46,357 nucleotides of DNA, taken from positions 1-46,357 of the IMG/VR virus record IMGVR_UViG_3300045241_000108. One strand, given 5' to 3'. Every line of letters begins with the position of its first letter. Position 1 is the stretch's first letter. The position numbers and the translations under genes were made by a program. The DNA comes from a virus. The notes below the pieces were generated by a model that worked only from the letters and a program-made list of their open reading frames with translations, did not search any database and was not told the origin of the DNA. Of the stretch, positions 37,814-45,106 are shown one piece after another.

Positions 37814-39372
37814 CATCGCACTATCGCCACCGGCGCATCATCAATCCGGCCGCCACCTTTCCGACGCCGATCGAGCCCGGCGAGATCATGGTGAACAGCG
37901 CCAACCGCCAGCTCGCGCTCGGCGATGCGGATCCGGCTTCGCCCGGCGTGACCAAACCGCTGATCGGCGTGCGCTTCTTCGATGCCAAGGCGCAATACGG
38001 TGCCGGTGAATTTGTCGTCCAGGGCGGCGTTCTCTATCGCAGCAAGGCCGTCATTCTGCCTGGCGCCTTCAACGCCGCGCAGTGGGAGCCCTACGTCAGC
38101 GATACGACGGCCAAAGCCTACATCGATGCCGCCGATGCGGCGATCACAACTGCCTTCCAGAACGCTGATGCGGCGATCGTCACCGCCTACCAGGCGGCCG
38201 ATACCGCGCTCACCTCATCGGTCAACAACAAGGTCAACAAGGCCGGCGACACCATGGCGGGACCGCTGCAGCTCGCCGGCGCGCCGAGGACCGACCTCGA
38301 GGCCGCCAACAAAAAATACGTCGACGAGACGGTGGCGACCGGCGGCTCGACGCCGCGCGCCGACCAGATCATCACCGTGCCGAGCGGCAATCTGCAGACC
38401 GGCAACGTGCAGCTGCAGCTCTACGAACTCGACCTCGAGAAGGCGCCGCTGGCGTCAGCGCAGCTCACCGGCAACCCGCGCGCGCCGACGCCGCCGGTCA
38501 ATGACAACAGCATCTCGATCGCCACCACGGCGTTCGTTGCCGGCCAGGCCTCGACGATCGCGCCATTGGTTGACGGCGCCGGGTTGCCCGGCTCTTCGCT
38601 CAAATACGCGCGCGAGGATCATGTGCATCCGTCCGACGCCACGCGCGCGCCGATCGACTCGCCGGCCTTCACCGGCACGCCGAACGCGCCGACGCCGCCG
38701 CCTGGCGACAATGACACCACGCTCGCGACGACGGCCTTTGTGGCGCAGGCCATGGTCGGCATTTCCGGGTTCTCCACCGGCGACGTCAAGTTGACGTTCA
38801 AGTCAATCGCCGATGCCAGTTGGGTGATGATGAACGACGGCACGATCGGCGATGCCGCATCGGGCGCCTCGACGCGCGCCGGCGCCGACTGCCATGCGCT
38901 GTTCATCCTGCTGTGGGACAGCATAGCGGACACCTACTGCCCGGTGGTGGGTGGGCGCGGCGGCAGCTCGGCTGCGGACTGGTCGGCGCACAAGAAGCTC
39001 ACGCTGCCGCGCGCGCTCGGCCGCGCGCTGGCGGTTGCCGGCAGCGGCTCCGGCCTGTCGGGTCGCGCGCTCGGTCAATTTGCCGGCGAAGAAAATCACA
39101 CGCTGATCCCCAACGAGCAGGCCAGCATGGGTGTGAGCGTCAACGTCAACGTCAGCGGGTCCACGGGCAGTGTCGTCACCGATGTCACCTCAAACAACGC
39201 CAATGTCATGAACAGTGAAGCGCAAGGTCAGGTCGTCGGCTCCCTCACCGTCAGCAAAGGGGCGGTGACCATCAGCGCTTCCGGCTCCGGCAGCGGCACG
39301 GCCAATGGCGGCGGCCAGGCGCACAACAACGTGCAGCCGTCGTCGTTCATGAACGTGATGGTGAAGCTGTGA
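37810..39372 (+). CDS. Tail fibre protein B with collar-type tip
   Basis: A 520-residue fibre. Its N-terminal 95 residues ('SHYRHRRIINPAATFPTPIE', 'GEIMVNSANRQLALGDADPA', 'KPLIGVRFFDAKAQYGAGEF') are paralogous to fibre A. A shaft with 'KVNKAGDTMAGPLQLAG' and two 'AFTGTPNAPTPPPGDND'-type repeats follows. The C-terminal part, 'KSIADASWVMMNDGTIGDAA' to 'NNVQPSSFMNVMVKL', is a phage tail-collar domain with a Gly/Ser-rich tip. Its tip differs completely from that of fibre A. Confidence 0.84.
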   Translation: MTSHYRHRRIINPAATFPTPIEPGEIMVNSANRQLALGDADPASPGVTKPLIGVRFFDAKAQYGAGEFVVQGGVLYRSKAVILPGAFNAAQWEPYVSDTTAKAYIDAADAAITTAFQNADAAIVTAYQAADTALTSSVNNKVNKAGDTMAGPLQLAGAPRTDLEAANKKYVDETVATGGSTPRADQIITVPSGNLQTGNVQLQLYELDLEKAPLASAQLTGNPRAPTPPVNDNSISIATTAFVAGQASTIAPLVDGAGLPGSSLKYAREDHVHPSDATRAPIDSPAFTGTPNAPTPPPGDNDTTLATTAFVAQAMVGISGFSTGDVKLTFKSIADASWVMMNDGTIGDAASGASTRAGADCHALFILLWDSIADTYCPVVGGRGGSSAADWSAHKKLTLPRALGRALAVAGSGSGLSGRALGQFAGEENHTLIPNEQASMGVSVNVNVSGSTGSVVTDVTSNNANVMNSEAQGQVVGSLTVSKGAVTISASGSGSGTANGGGQAHNNVQPSSFMNVMVKL

Positions 39373-39632
39373 CGCCGATCGAAACAGCAGGCAAGGTCGC
39401 GGGCACCGCCGTCGATGCGATGCGCTCGACGCCGCTGGCGATTGCACTGCTGGTGGTAAATTGCCTGTTCATGGGCTTGGGGGCGTACGTTCTCGGCGAG
39501 GTTGCCATCAACGCCAAGGAACGAAATACGGCGCAGCTGGATTTGATCAAGCAGCTGGTCAGCGATATTCGCGACTGCCGCCAGGGGCCGCGTAGCGAGC
39601 TACAACCAGACACGCTGTGGGTGCTGCGATGA
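39369..39632 (+). CDS. Single-span membrane protein, holin or spanin candidate
   Basis: An 87-residue protein with a GTG start that overlaps the fibre B stop (GTGA). One membrane segment, 'PLAIALLVVNCLFMGLGAYV', is followed by a charged helical tail ('KERNTAQLDLIKQLVSDIRD') and precedes the endolysin with an ATGA overlap. This place and layout suit a holin or a small Rz-like protein. The topology (N-in with a C-terminal coil) is more like an inner-membrane spanin; the sequence does not settle it. Confidence 0.65.
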   Translation: MTPIETAGKVAGTAVDAMRSTPLAIALLVVNCLFMGLGAYVLGEVAINAKERNTAQLDLIKQLVSDIRDCRQGPRSELQPDTLWVLR

Positions 39633-40582
39633 GTTACGGGCGCGTCGTCATATCGTCGGGCCACTCCGCGATCTGTCGCGGTGCCTCCGGCATCATTGAT
39701 GAGGTCGACGAGGCGCGCCGGGTTGTCGATCACCTGGCCGATGAGCTGGCCAACTACGACATCGAGGTGGAGGTGTTTCATGACAACACCTCGACCACGC
39801 AGAGCGAAAATCTCGAGACCATTGTCGCCTTCCATAATGCGCAGAGCCGCGATCTCGATATCAGTGTTCACTTCAACGCCTACGTCGAGACTGAAAAAGG
39901 CATGGGCTGCGAGGTGCTCTATCTGAGCCAGAGCGAGCTGGCGGCCGAGCTGTCGGCGGCGATTGCCTCGTGCGGGTTCATCAACAGGGGCGCGAAGAAA
40001 AGGACCGACCTGGCCTTCCTCAACGGCTGCGACCGGCCGGCCGTGCTGATCGAGATATGTTTTTGCGACAGCGCCACCGACTGCGACGTCTACGAGGATC
40101 AATTCGAACGGATTTGTATCGCGATCGCCGAGACGCTCGCCGGCGCCGAGGAGGAGAAGGGACCGCGGCCAGAGATCGTCGCCGGTCGCGTGTCAAAATT
40201 TGGCGGGCCTTTCGATAGCGGCGTCGACCCCGCTGAGGGTCTCGCGTTCATCACCGAGGTTGAGCAGGCTCCGCATTTGTTTTTGGCGGTGCAGCCGCCC
40301 AACACCACCGGTCTGGCGCGCCGGCTCAACCCGTTCGTCCACTACATCGCGATGCGCTGGGACTACGAGAAAACGCCGAAAGAAATGTTGCTGGAGCAAG
40401 TCGCGCTGGTGCGCGCAACCAAGACCGGCATTGCACTCCGCGCCTTTCCATCCGACTGGGGTCCACACATCGACACCGATCGCGTGGCCGATATTTCGCC
40501 AGGTTTGATGCAAGACCTGGGCATTACGACCGACGACGAATGTGAAGTCATCTTCCCGTTCAACCCAGAAGGAGACGTGTAA
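39629..40582 (+). CDS. Endolysin: N-acetylmuramoyl-L-alanine amidase with unusual C-terminal domain
   Basis: A 317-residue lysis enzyme. Residues 1-185 are an Amidase_3 domain: His12 ('ISSGHSAICRG'), Glu28 or Glu25 ('IIDEVDEARRV'), His81 ('ISVHFNAYV') and catalytic Glu142 ('AVLIEICFCD'). The C-terminal 120 residues, including 'YIAMRWDYEKTPKEMLLEQV' and 'DTDRVADISPGLMQDLGITT', look like a double-psi barrel-type domain, as found in other phage endolysins. This domain might bind or cut peptidoglycan. The start at 39629 overlaps the previous stop. No signal peptide is present, so release needs a holin. Confidence 0.9.
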   Translation: MSYGRVVISSGHSAICRGASGIIDEVDEARRVVDHLADELANYDIEVEVFHDNTSTTQSENLETIVAFHNAQSRDLDISVHFNAYVETEKGMGCEVLYLSQSELAAELSAAIASCGFINRGAKKRTDLAFLNGCDRPAVLIEICFCDSATDCDVYEDQFERICIAIAETLAGAEEEKGPRPEIVAGRVSKFGGPFDSGVDPAEGLAFITEVEQAPHLFLAVQPPNTTGLARRLNPFVHYIAMRWDYEKTPKEMLLEQVALVRATKTGIALRAFPSDWGPHIDTDRVADISPGLMQDLGITTDDECEVIFPFNPEGDV

Positions 40583-41145
40583 TGAAGCCTTTTCTCGCCG
40601 TGATTTCTCCGGTCGCATCGGGCGCTCACCCCGACCATGAGCTGCCGAAACCGCCAGCGACGGGAGCGCCACCACGCCCCGACCACACGCTGCCCGGCCA
40701 ACTGCCGCGCCCCGAACATCCGATCTACTACCCGCTGCCACCGGGAGCGCCGGTTGATCCTGAGTACGGCGTGCCAGACACCCATCCCGATCAGGGATTG
40801 CCGAAGCCGCCACCGCGCCCCGATCAAGGTTTGCCGGGACCGCAACCGCATCCTGAGCACCCGATCGTATTGCCACCGGACACGGGTGGTTGGTTGCCGA
40901 TTTACATCTGGGGACCGACCGATCCACGTCCTGACCAGGGATTGCCGGGACAACCGGGACAACCGCCGCGTCCATCGCAGGGGCCTGGTTTTGTGACGCC
41001 CCCGATCGTCATTCCGCCGCCGGTGGAAACCGATGACGGTCAGCGTGTCGAGTTCAAACCGATCTGGACACCGGACAATGGCTGGCAAGTGATCGGCATT
41101 GTCGAGCCGGAAAAGCCGATCCCGACGCCGTCGAAGAAGAGGTAG
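40582..41145 (+). CDS. Proline-rich repeat protein
   Basis: A 187-residue protein built from short Pro-rich units: 'PDHELPKPP', 'PDHTLPGQ', 'PEHPIYYP', 'PDQGLP' (at least four times) and 'PEHPIVLPP', with Gly and Trp links ('GGWLPIYIWGPTD'), ending in a folded 40-residue part ('FKPIWTPDNGWQVIGIVEPE'). Similar 'PDNTLP/PDQGLP' repeat proteins occur in the same place next to phage endolysins. The role is unknown; a cell-wall or tail linked adhesin would fit. GAAGGAG precedes the ATG and the gene overlaps the endolysin stop by one base. Confidence 0.75.
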   Translation: MKPFLAVISPVASGAHPDHELPKPPATGAPPRPDHTLPGQLPRPEHPIYYPLPPGAPVDPEYGVPDTHPDQGLPKPPPRPDQGLPGPQPHPEHPIVLPPDTGGWLPIYIWGPTDPRPDQGLPGQPGQPPRPSQGPGFVTPPIVIPPPVETDDGQRVEFKPIWTPDNGWQVIGIVEPEKPIPTPSKKR

Positions 41146-41154
41146 GAGCAACGA

Positions 41155-41346
41155 TTGCCTCCGTATCCGAAACCGAAATCGCAAAAGCAGCGTGCAGCAA
41201 TGCACGCTGCTGCCGAGGGTCACTCGACGCTCGGCATTCCGAAAAAAGTCGGCGCCGAATTTGTCAAAGGCGACAAGCCCGGCAAATTACCGATGCAGGT
41301 AAAGCCGAAGCGCAAAACTGTTCACTCCAAGGGATGGAGTAAATGA
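41155..41346 (+). CDS. Small conserved phage protein ('HSTLGIPKKVG' type), TTG start
   Basis: A 63-residue basic protein. 'KSQKQRAAMHAAAEGHSTLG' followed by 'IPKKVGAEFVKGDK' is a phrase recurrent in very small phage proteins, probably structural. The TTG start at 41155 is decided by AGGAG seven bases before it. It follows the Pro-rich protein gene by 9 bases. The function is unknown. Confidence 0.75.
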   Translation: MPPYPKPKSQKQRAAMHAAAEGHSTLGIPKKVGAEFVKGDKPGKLPMQVKPKRKTVHSKGWSK

Positions 41347-41347
41347 C

Positions 41348-41521
41348 ATGCCAATCGGTCTGATCTTCTGGGTCATCATGCTGCTCTGGATCATCTCTTG
41401 GGCGGCAGGGCAATGGGGATCGCAGCAGTTTCCGTGGGCGGTTCACGCCAGCGGTCTGCTGTTCTTCATTCTGCTGTTCCTGCTCGGCTGGCACGATTTC
41501 GGGTTTATCGTTCACCCGTGA
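41348..41521 (+). CDS. Two-span membrane protein, holin candidate
   Basis: A 57-residue protein not listed among longer genes: 'MPIGLIFWVIMLLWIISWAA' is one span and 'ASGLLFFILLFLLGWHDFGF' the other, with a short polar link. The size and two-helix layout are those of class II holins, and proteins starting 'MPIGLxFWxxMLLW' occur in other phage lysis regions. The start is two bases after the previous stop, where GGAG lies about nine bases upstream. It is the best holin candidate in the window. Confidence 0.68.
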   Translation: MPIGLIFWVIMLLWIISWAAGQWGSQQFPWAVHASGLLFFILLFLLGWHDFGFIVHP

Positions 41522-41652
41522 TCGAACGCAACATGGTGCTGGCGATCGCATTGGGAATACTGATCGTCATGCTGGTGGTTGCGTCGGTAAGCTGGCCGGC
41601 GTGCTGCGACTGCTCGTATGACGAGCAGAATGTTTTAAGGTGTGATCGATGA
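41518..41652 (+). CDS. Very small membrane protein with Cys-rich end
   Basis: A 44-residue protein from a GTG overlapping the preceding stop (GTGA), or 39 residues from ATG at 41533. One membrane span ('MVLAIALGILIVMLVVASVS') is followed by 'WPACCDCSYDEQNVLRCDR'. The cysteines near the end of the span recall a spanin lipoprotein but there is no good lipobox. It is coupled to the next gene by ATGA. A lysis or envelope role is likely; certainty is low. Confidence 0.55.
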   Translation: MIERNMVLAIALGILIVMLVVASVSWPACCDCSYDEQNVLRCDR

Positions 41653-42020
41653 ACAAAGCACGCGCAGCTCAGATCTGGGCGCAGCTCGAGAGGCGGTTGA
41701 TCGAGCGCTGCGGTCTGCCGAACGGCCGCATGCTGGAGGTCAATCGCCCCTACCTGATCCGCTGGATCGGCGATCGTCTCAAGGCGGTGCCGGTGGAGAT
41801 GGAGGAGATGGTGCTGGCGCCCGAGCCACCGCCCACGGCATGGCTGCGACCTCCGCTCGAGATCCAGAGGCTGAAGGATGAGGTCGCGCTCAACCGGCGC
41901 ATCAAAGAGGTCATCGATGACACCATCAACGACGTGCGCCTGGCGGCGATGCTCGAGCGCTCGTGCTCGCGCCGCATGGGTTATGACGGTGACGATCCCG
42001 TCGACTACGGAAAACGCTGA
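41649..42020 (+). CDS. Phage protein of unknown function before the 788-residue gene
   Basis: A 123-residue charged protein ('IWAQLERRLIERCGLPNGRM', 'LNRRIKEVIDDTINDVRLAA') without membrane parts. Helical in most parts, it starts at an ATGA overlap and ends at a TGATG overlap with the next gene, so the two are translated together. It may be a partner of that large protein. I do not recognise the family. Confidence 0.68.
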   Translation: MNKARAAQIWAQLERRLIERCGLPNGRMLEVNRPYLIRWIGDRLKAVPVEMEEMVLAPEPPPTAWLRPPLEIQRLKDEVALNRRIKEVIDDTINDVRLAAMLERSCSRRMGYDGDDPVDYGKR

Positions 42021-44386
42021 TGCCGGGCCTGGGCGACATGCTCGGCGGCGGCCTGGAGGACTGGCAGCGGCTGATGCAGGCCGGCGGCCAGCTCCCGCAG
42101 TCGCCGGGATTTCCGCCGGCGGCCGAGCCGCCGGTGGACGAGCTTGGCCGGCCGATCGTCGATCAGCCCGAACTGGCGGCGGTGCCAAACAACATCGGCC
42201 AGCAGCTCGGCGATCTTGCCAAGCAGGCCTTCCAGGCGGTGCGACAAGATCCGGCGCCGGAGTTCACCAAGGGTGCGGCGCCTATTCCGGCAATTCCAGG
42301 ATTACCGAGAACGGTGCAGGAAAACGTCGCGGCGTTGTCGGCGCAACGAAACAAGGCGCCCGATCCGCTCGAGGTCATGATCCAGCTCGGCGGCGGCCCT
42401 GGCGGATCGCCGGCCGCAGCTCCGTTCCTGGGTGCCGTGCGGCGCGGCATTCTCGGCGAGCAACTCGGCCGATCGATCCTGCCGCCAGGCGCGACTGGAA
42501 CGGCCATGCAGATCGCCGAGCGTTTGCCGCAGCCGGAGGCACCGCAGCGATATCTCACCGGCCCCAGTGGTCCGCAATTTCGCGCGCAGACTGCGCAGGG
42601 TGCGGTCGACCTGGCGAAGACCGAGCCGCACATCATCCCGAATGAAAACGGCGTGGGCTTCAAGGGCGCGCCGGAAAACGTCAAATCCGCCGACGATCTG
42701 CAGCGGGCGCGCGCGGACTTCGACAAGTACGTTGAGCTGGGGTCGCGCATCGGTGGACAGAATTGGTATCCGAACGCGCGCGAAACCCTTGGCGAGATCA
42801 CCGGAGCTCCACCACCGCGAGCTGGCTCCAACGCGCCGCCGGCCGGTCATCTGGCCGCCCAGGAATACGCAGCCTGGTCACCGCAAGCGACACCGCCAGT
42901 CAACCAGAACTGGGCGATCCAGGCGCACAATGCCTACGAGATGGGAATGCCGCTCGACAAAGTGCGAACCGGACAACAGGGGCGGCAATACATCGAAGCG
43001 CGGCAATCCGGCGAAGACATCAAGCTCGGCAAGAAGACCGGCCCTTACAGCGAGAGCATCGATCCAACAATTCCCGAGCCGCCGACGTCGGCGAACGATA
43101 TCTGGCACGCGCGCGCACTGGGCTACACCAAGAACGGCAAACCATGGAGCAGCGCGCTGACGGCGCAGCAGCATGTGTGGATGGACGGCGAGACATTGAC
43201 GGCGGCAAATCGCGCCAGCGAGCTCGGTCTCGGTGGTGACAAAAACTGGACCGCGCAAAAAGTGCAGGCCGCCGGCTGGATCGGCAAACGCGCGGAAGAT
43301 ATTTTCAACAAGGCCGCGGCGCGCGGAAAGCCGATCACCATCGAGGAGGCGCTGCAGCAGGCCGACGTGCAGTACAAGCACACGCTGGATCAGCAGACGG
43401 CCTTTGCCACCTATGAAACGATCCCCGGTGTTGGCACCGGACATCTGCCGGAGATCTCTACCGGAGATCAGTTAGCGCGCGAGGCCTACCATAACGACCC
43501 GCGCTCGGCGATGACGGTGCCCGGCGCCGGCGGGCAACCCTACGACGTCATCTACAACGCGCTCGGTGCCTATCAGCGGCCGACTATTCCCATCACCGGG
43601 ATTTTTGAGAAGGAGGGGCTGACCGATATCAACAAAGCCAACGCTGGGCGGCCACTGGTCAGTCTGACGGGAAAATCCGGCTCGCGTGTTGTGGATCCTG
43701 CTTCGGAAAAAATGCTCAACCTGGGAGAAGGTCTGCGCACCTATCTCAACGTCAACAACATGGGCGCCGCCAACTACATGACGACCAGGAACAGAGCCGG
43801 CCGAGCGGGCGATGTCCTTTTCAATCCGCAAGGTCAGCTCTCACCGGCCGAGGTCGAGCGCCTGCAGGGCATCGGTGGTGAATTTGGCCGGCCCAACTTG
43901 TTGCATCTCGGCGACGACCAGGCGGTGCTGACCAACTGGGAAGGCGCTCCGGCGATGACGCCAAAAAAGGTTGGCGAGCTCGCGCAGCAACTCGGCGAGG
44001 CAGCAGGGCCGGTGCAGCGCGTTGAACGCCAATCGTTGACGCAAGACTTCAGCAAAACGCTGGCCGAACAAAATGCCGGGTCTGGCAAGGCCACCCAACA
44101 GCTCTTGGATCTCTTTAATGATCCGCAGATGATCGCCAAGGTGGACGCATCCGACCAGGTGCGCAGTATGGTGCGCGGAATGTACGAGCGCGATGCGCAG
44201 CTCGGCCGCGAAGGCAAGACGGTGCGTCAGGATGTGCAGAATGCCAGAAAAATTATTATCGACAGTGGTCTTGCCGGCCTCAAGGCCGCGCTCGCGGCCG
44301 GCAAGGTTGCGCTTCCGACTATCGCCGCTGTTTTCGCCGGCGTGCCGTTGCTTCAGCAGCAGCAGCAATCTCAGCAGGGGGGTTAG
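42020..44386 (+). CDS. Large 788-residue phage protein of unknown function
   Basis: The largest protein outside the head genes. The first 130 residues are Pro/Gly-rich. The middle (residues of about 330-480) has 'DIWHARALGYTKNGKPWSSA' and 'NWTAQKVQAAGWIGKRAEDI', a pattern I associate with DUF7178-type phage proteins. Then come folded parts and a hydrophobic C-terminus ('LKAALAAGKVALPTIAAVFA') ending in a Gln-rich tail. The hydrophobic end and length recall ejected proteins. It could enter the cell with the DNA, but is far from the ejection genes in this map, though only about 3 kb from the portal on the circle. Confidence 0.72.
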   Translation: MPGLGDMLGGGLEDWQRLMQAGGQLPQSPGFPPAAEPPVDELGRPIVDQPELAAVPNNIGQQLGDLAKQAFQAVRQDPAPEFTKGAAPIPAIPGLPRTVQENVAALSAQRNKAPDPLEVMIQLGGGPGGSPAAAPFLGAVRRGILGEQLGRSILPPGATGTAMQIAERLPQPEAPQRYLTGPSGPQFRAQTAQGAVDLAKTEPHIIPNENGVGFKGAPENVKSADDLQRARADFDKYVELGSRIGGQNWYPNARETLGEITGAPPPRAGSNAPPAGHLAAQEYAAWSPQATPPVNQNWAIQAHNAYEMGMPLDKVRTGQQGRQYIEARQSGEDIKLGKKTGPYSESIDPTIPEPPTSANDIWHARALGYTKNGKPWSSALTAQQHVWMDGETLTAANRASELGLGGDKNWTAQKVQAAGWIGKRAEDIFNKAAARGKPITIEEALQQADVQYKHTLDQQTAFATYETIPGVGTGHLPEISTGDQLAREAYHNDPRSAMTVPGAGGQPYDVIYNALGAYQRPTIPITGIFEKEGLTDINKANAGRPLVSLTGKSGSRVVDPASEKMLNLGEGLRTYLNVNNMGAANYMTTRNRAGRAGDVLFNPQGQLSPAEVERLQGIGGEFGRPNLLHLGDDQAVLTNWEGAPAMTPKKVGELAQQLGEAAGPVQRVERQSLTQDFSKTLAEQNAGSGKATQQLLDLFNDPQMIAKVDASDQVRSMVRGMYERDAQLGREGKTVRQDVQNARKIIIDSGLAGLKAALAAGKVALPTIAAVFAGVPLLQQQQQSQQGG

Positions 44387-44612
44387 GTCGATGCGGAGCA
44401 GCGCCGTAAAACGTCATCGACGTGATCTTGTCGAGGTCGATCTCTTTGTTCTGGCTGCGCGGCCACACCTCGCCGCTCAGCAAAAAGTAGCGAGGATCAT
44501 AGCCTTTCGGCCAGTCGTTTGGATCCGGCGAGTCGAACGCGCGCTGCTCTTCAGCCGTGAACGGCTTCTCGATCCGGTAGCCGGGACCACCTTTGTATAG
44601 AACCTTCACCAT
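44319..44612 (-). CDS. Small leftward protein with operator at its start
   Basis: A 97-residue protein ('VKVLYKGGPGYRIEKPFTAE', 'DPNDWPKGYDPRYFLLSGEV') ending in a basic Ala/Arg helix. It is the only leftward gene in the late region, and its last 68 bases are antisense to the 788-residue gene. An operator-type palindrome GGGCCAACGGCCC (44625-44637) lies 12 bases before the ATG. A possible -10 TATGAG ends six bases before the ATG, as at the leaderless HTH gene, but GAGGA may instead be a ribosome-binding site. It may be expressed in the lysogen. No family was recognised. Confidence 0.65.
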   Translation of the reverse strand: MVKVLYKGGPGYRIEKPFTAEEQRAFDSPDPNDWPKGYDPRYFLLSGEVWPRSQNKEIDLDKITSMTFYGAAPHRPNPPAEIAAAAEATARRRKQRR

Positions 44613-44624
44613 ATCATCCTCATA

Positions 44625-44637
44625 GGGCCAACGGCCC
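44625..44637. promoter_or_regulatory. Operator palindrome between divergent genes
   Basis: GGGCCAACGGCCC, identical to the copy at 18327-18339, lies in the 45-base gap between a leftward gene (ATG 44612) and a rightward gene (ATG 44658). No good -35 boxes are seen at the expected distances, so the promoter part is uncertain. It connects this isolated locus to the lysogeny regulon. Confidence 0.7.
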
Positions 44638-44657
44638 TTATAACAGGAGAAGCACAG

Positions 44658-44942
44658 ATGGCAACCCCTCCCTATAAAACCCTAGCAAATTCACCGTTGT
44701 GGCCGCCAAATCCGTCCAATGCGCAGGCGTCTTCGCCAGGACCGCAGCCGCCGGCGCAATCGCCTACGCAGGACAACTACTCGCATCATTCGTCACCAAC
44801 GCCGGGCAATGTGCAGACGCCCTATAGCAAGACGGTGCCGCAGAATAAAAACAAGTCCATCAGCAAGATGCCCGACGTGCCGATGCACAAGGTCAAGCAC
44901 TCTGAGCCGGTCGGCCGGCCGAAGAACCGGAACCCGTACTGA
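44658..44942 (+). CDS. Disordered small protein
   Basis: A 94-residue protein rich in Pro, Ser, Asn and Gln ('LWPPNPSNAQASSPGPQPPA', 'SKTVPQNKNKSISKMPDVPM') with a basic end. ACAGGAG lies upstream of the ATG. It is coupled to the next gene by TGATG. Its composition suggests an unstructured virion or regulatory protein; no motif is visible. Confidence 0.65.
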   Translation: MATPPYKTLANSPLWPPNPSNAQASSPGPQPPAQSPTQDNYSHHSSPTPGNVQTPYSKTVPQNKNKSISKMPDVPMHKVKHSEPVGRPKNRNPY

Positions 44943-45106
44943 TGCTGGAAAAATTTTGGATATGGCTGGCGTGGAAACTGCCGCGGCCACTGACGTATTG
45001 GGCGAGCATCCGACTACTCAGCGCTGCCACAGTCGGCGAGTGGAGCAACGAGTCGCCGACAACGCTGCTGGCAATGGATGCGCTAAAGCGATGGGATAAG
45101 CGATGA
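44942..45106 (+). CDS. 54-residue conserved phage protein overlapping terminase start
   Basis: A short protein 'MLEKFWIWLAWKLPRPLTYW' then 'ASIRLLSAATVGEWSNESPT' and 'TLLAMDALKRWDKR'. The layout 'W-L-A-W-K-L-P-R-x-L-x-Y-W-x-x-I-R ... MDALKRW' is one I recognise from very small proteins in many unrelated phages. The function is unknown. It starts at a TGATG junction and overlaps the terminase ATG by four bases (ATGA), so it is translated together with the packaging gene. Confidence 0.78.
   Translation: MLEKFWIWLAWKLPRPLTYWASIRLLSAATVGEWSNESPTTLLAMDALKRWDKR

Noticed and set aside
35664-39372. Diversity-generating retroelement acting on the fibres
   Set aside because: No reverse transcriptase and no template repeat were seen.
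44638-44644. TTATAAC as a -10 box for the 44658 gene
   Set aside because: There is no -35 at a suitable distance and the start site would fall within or after the ribosome-binding site.
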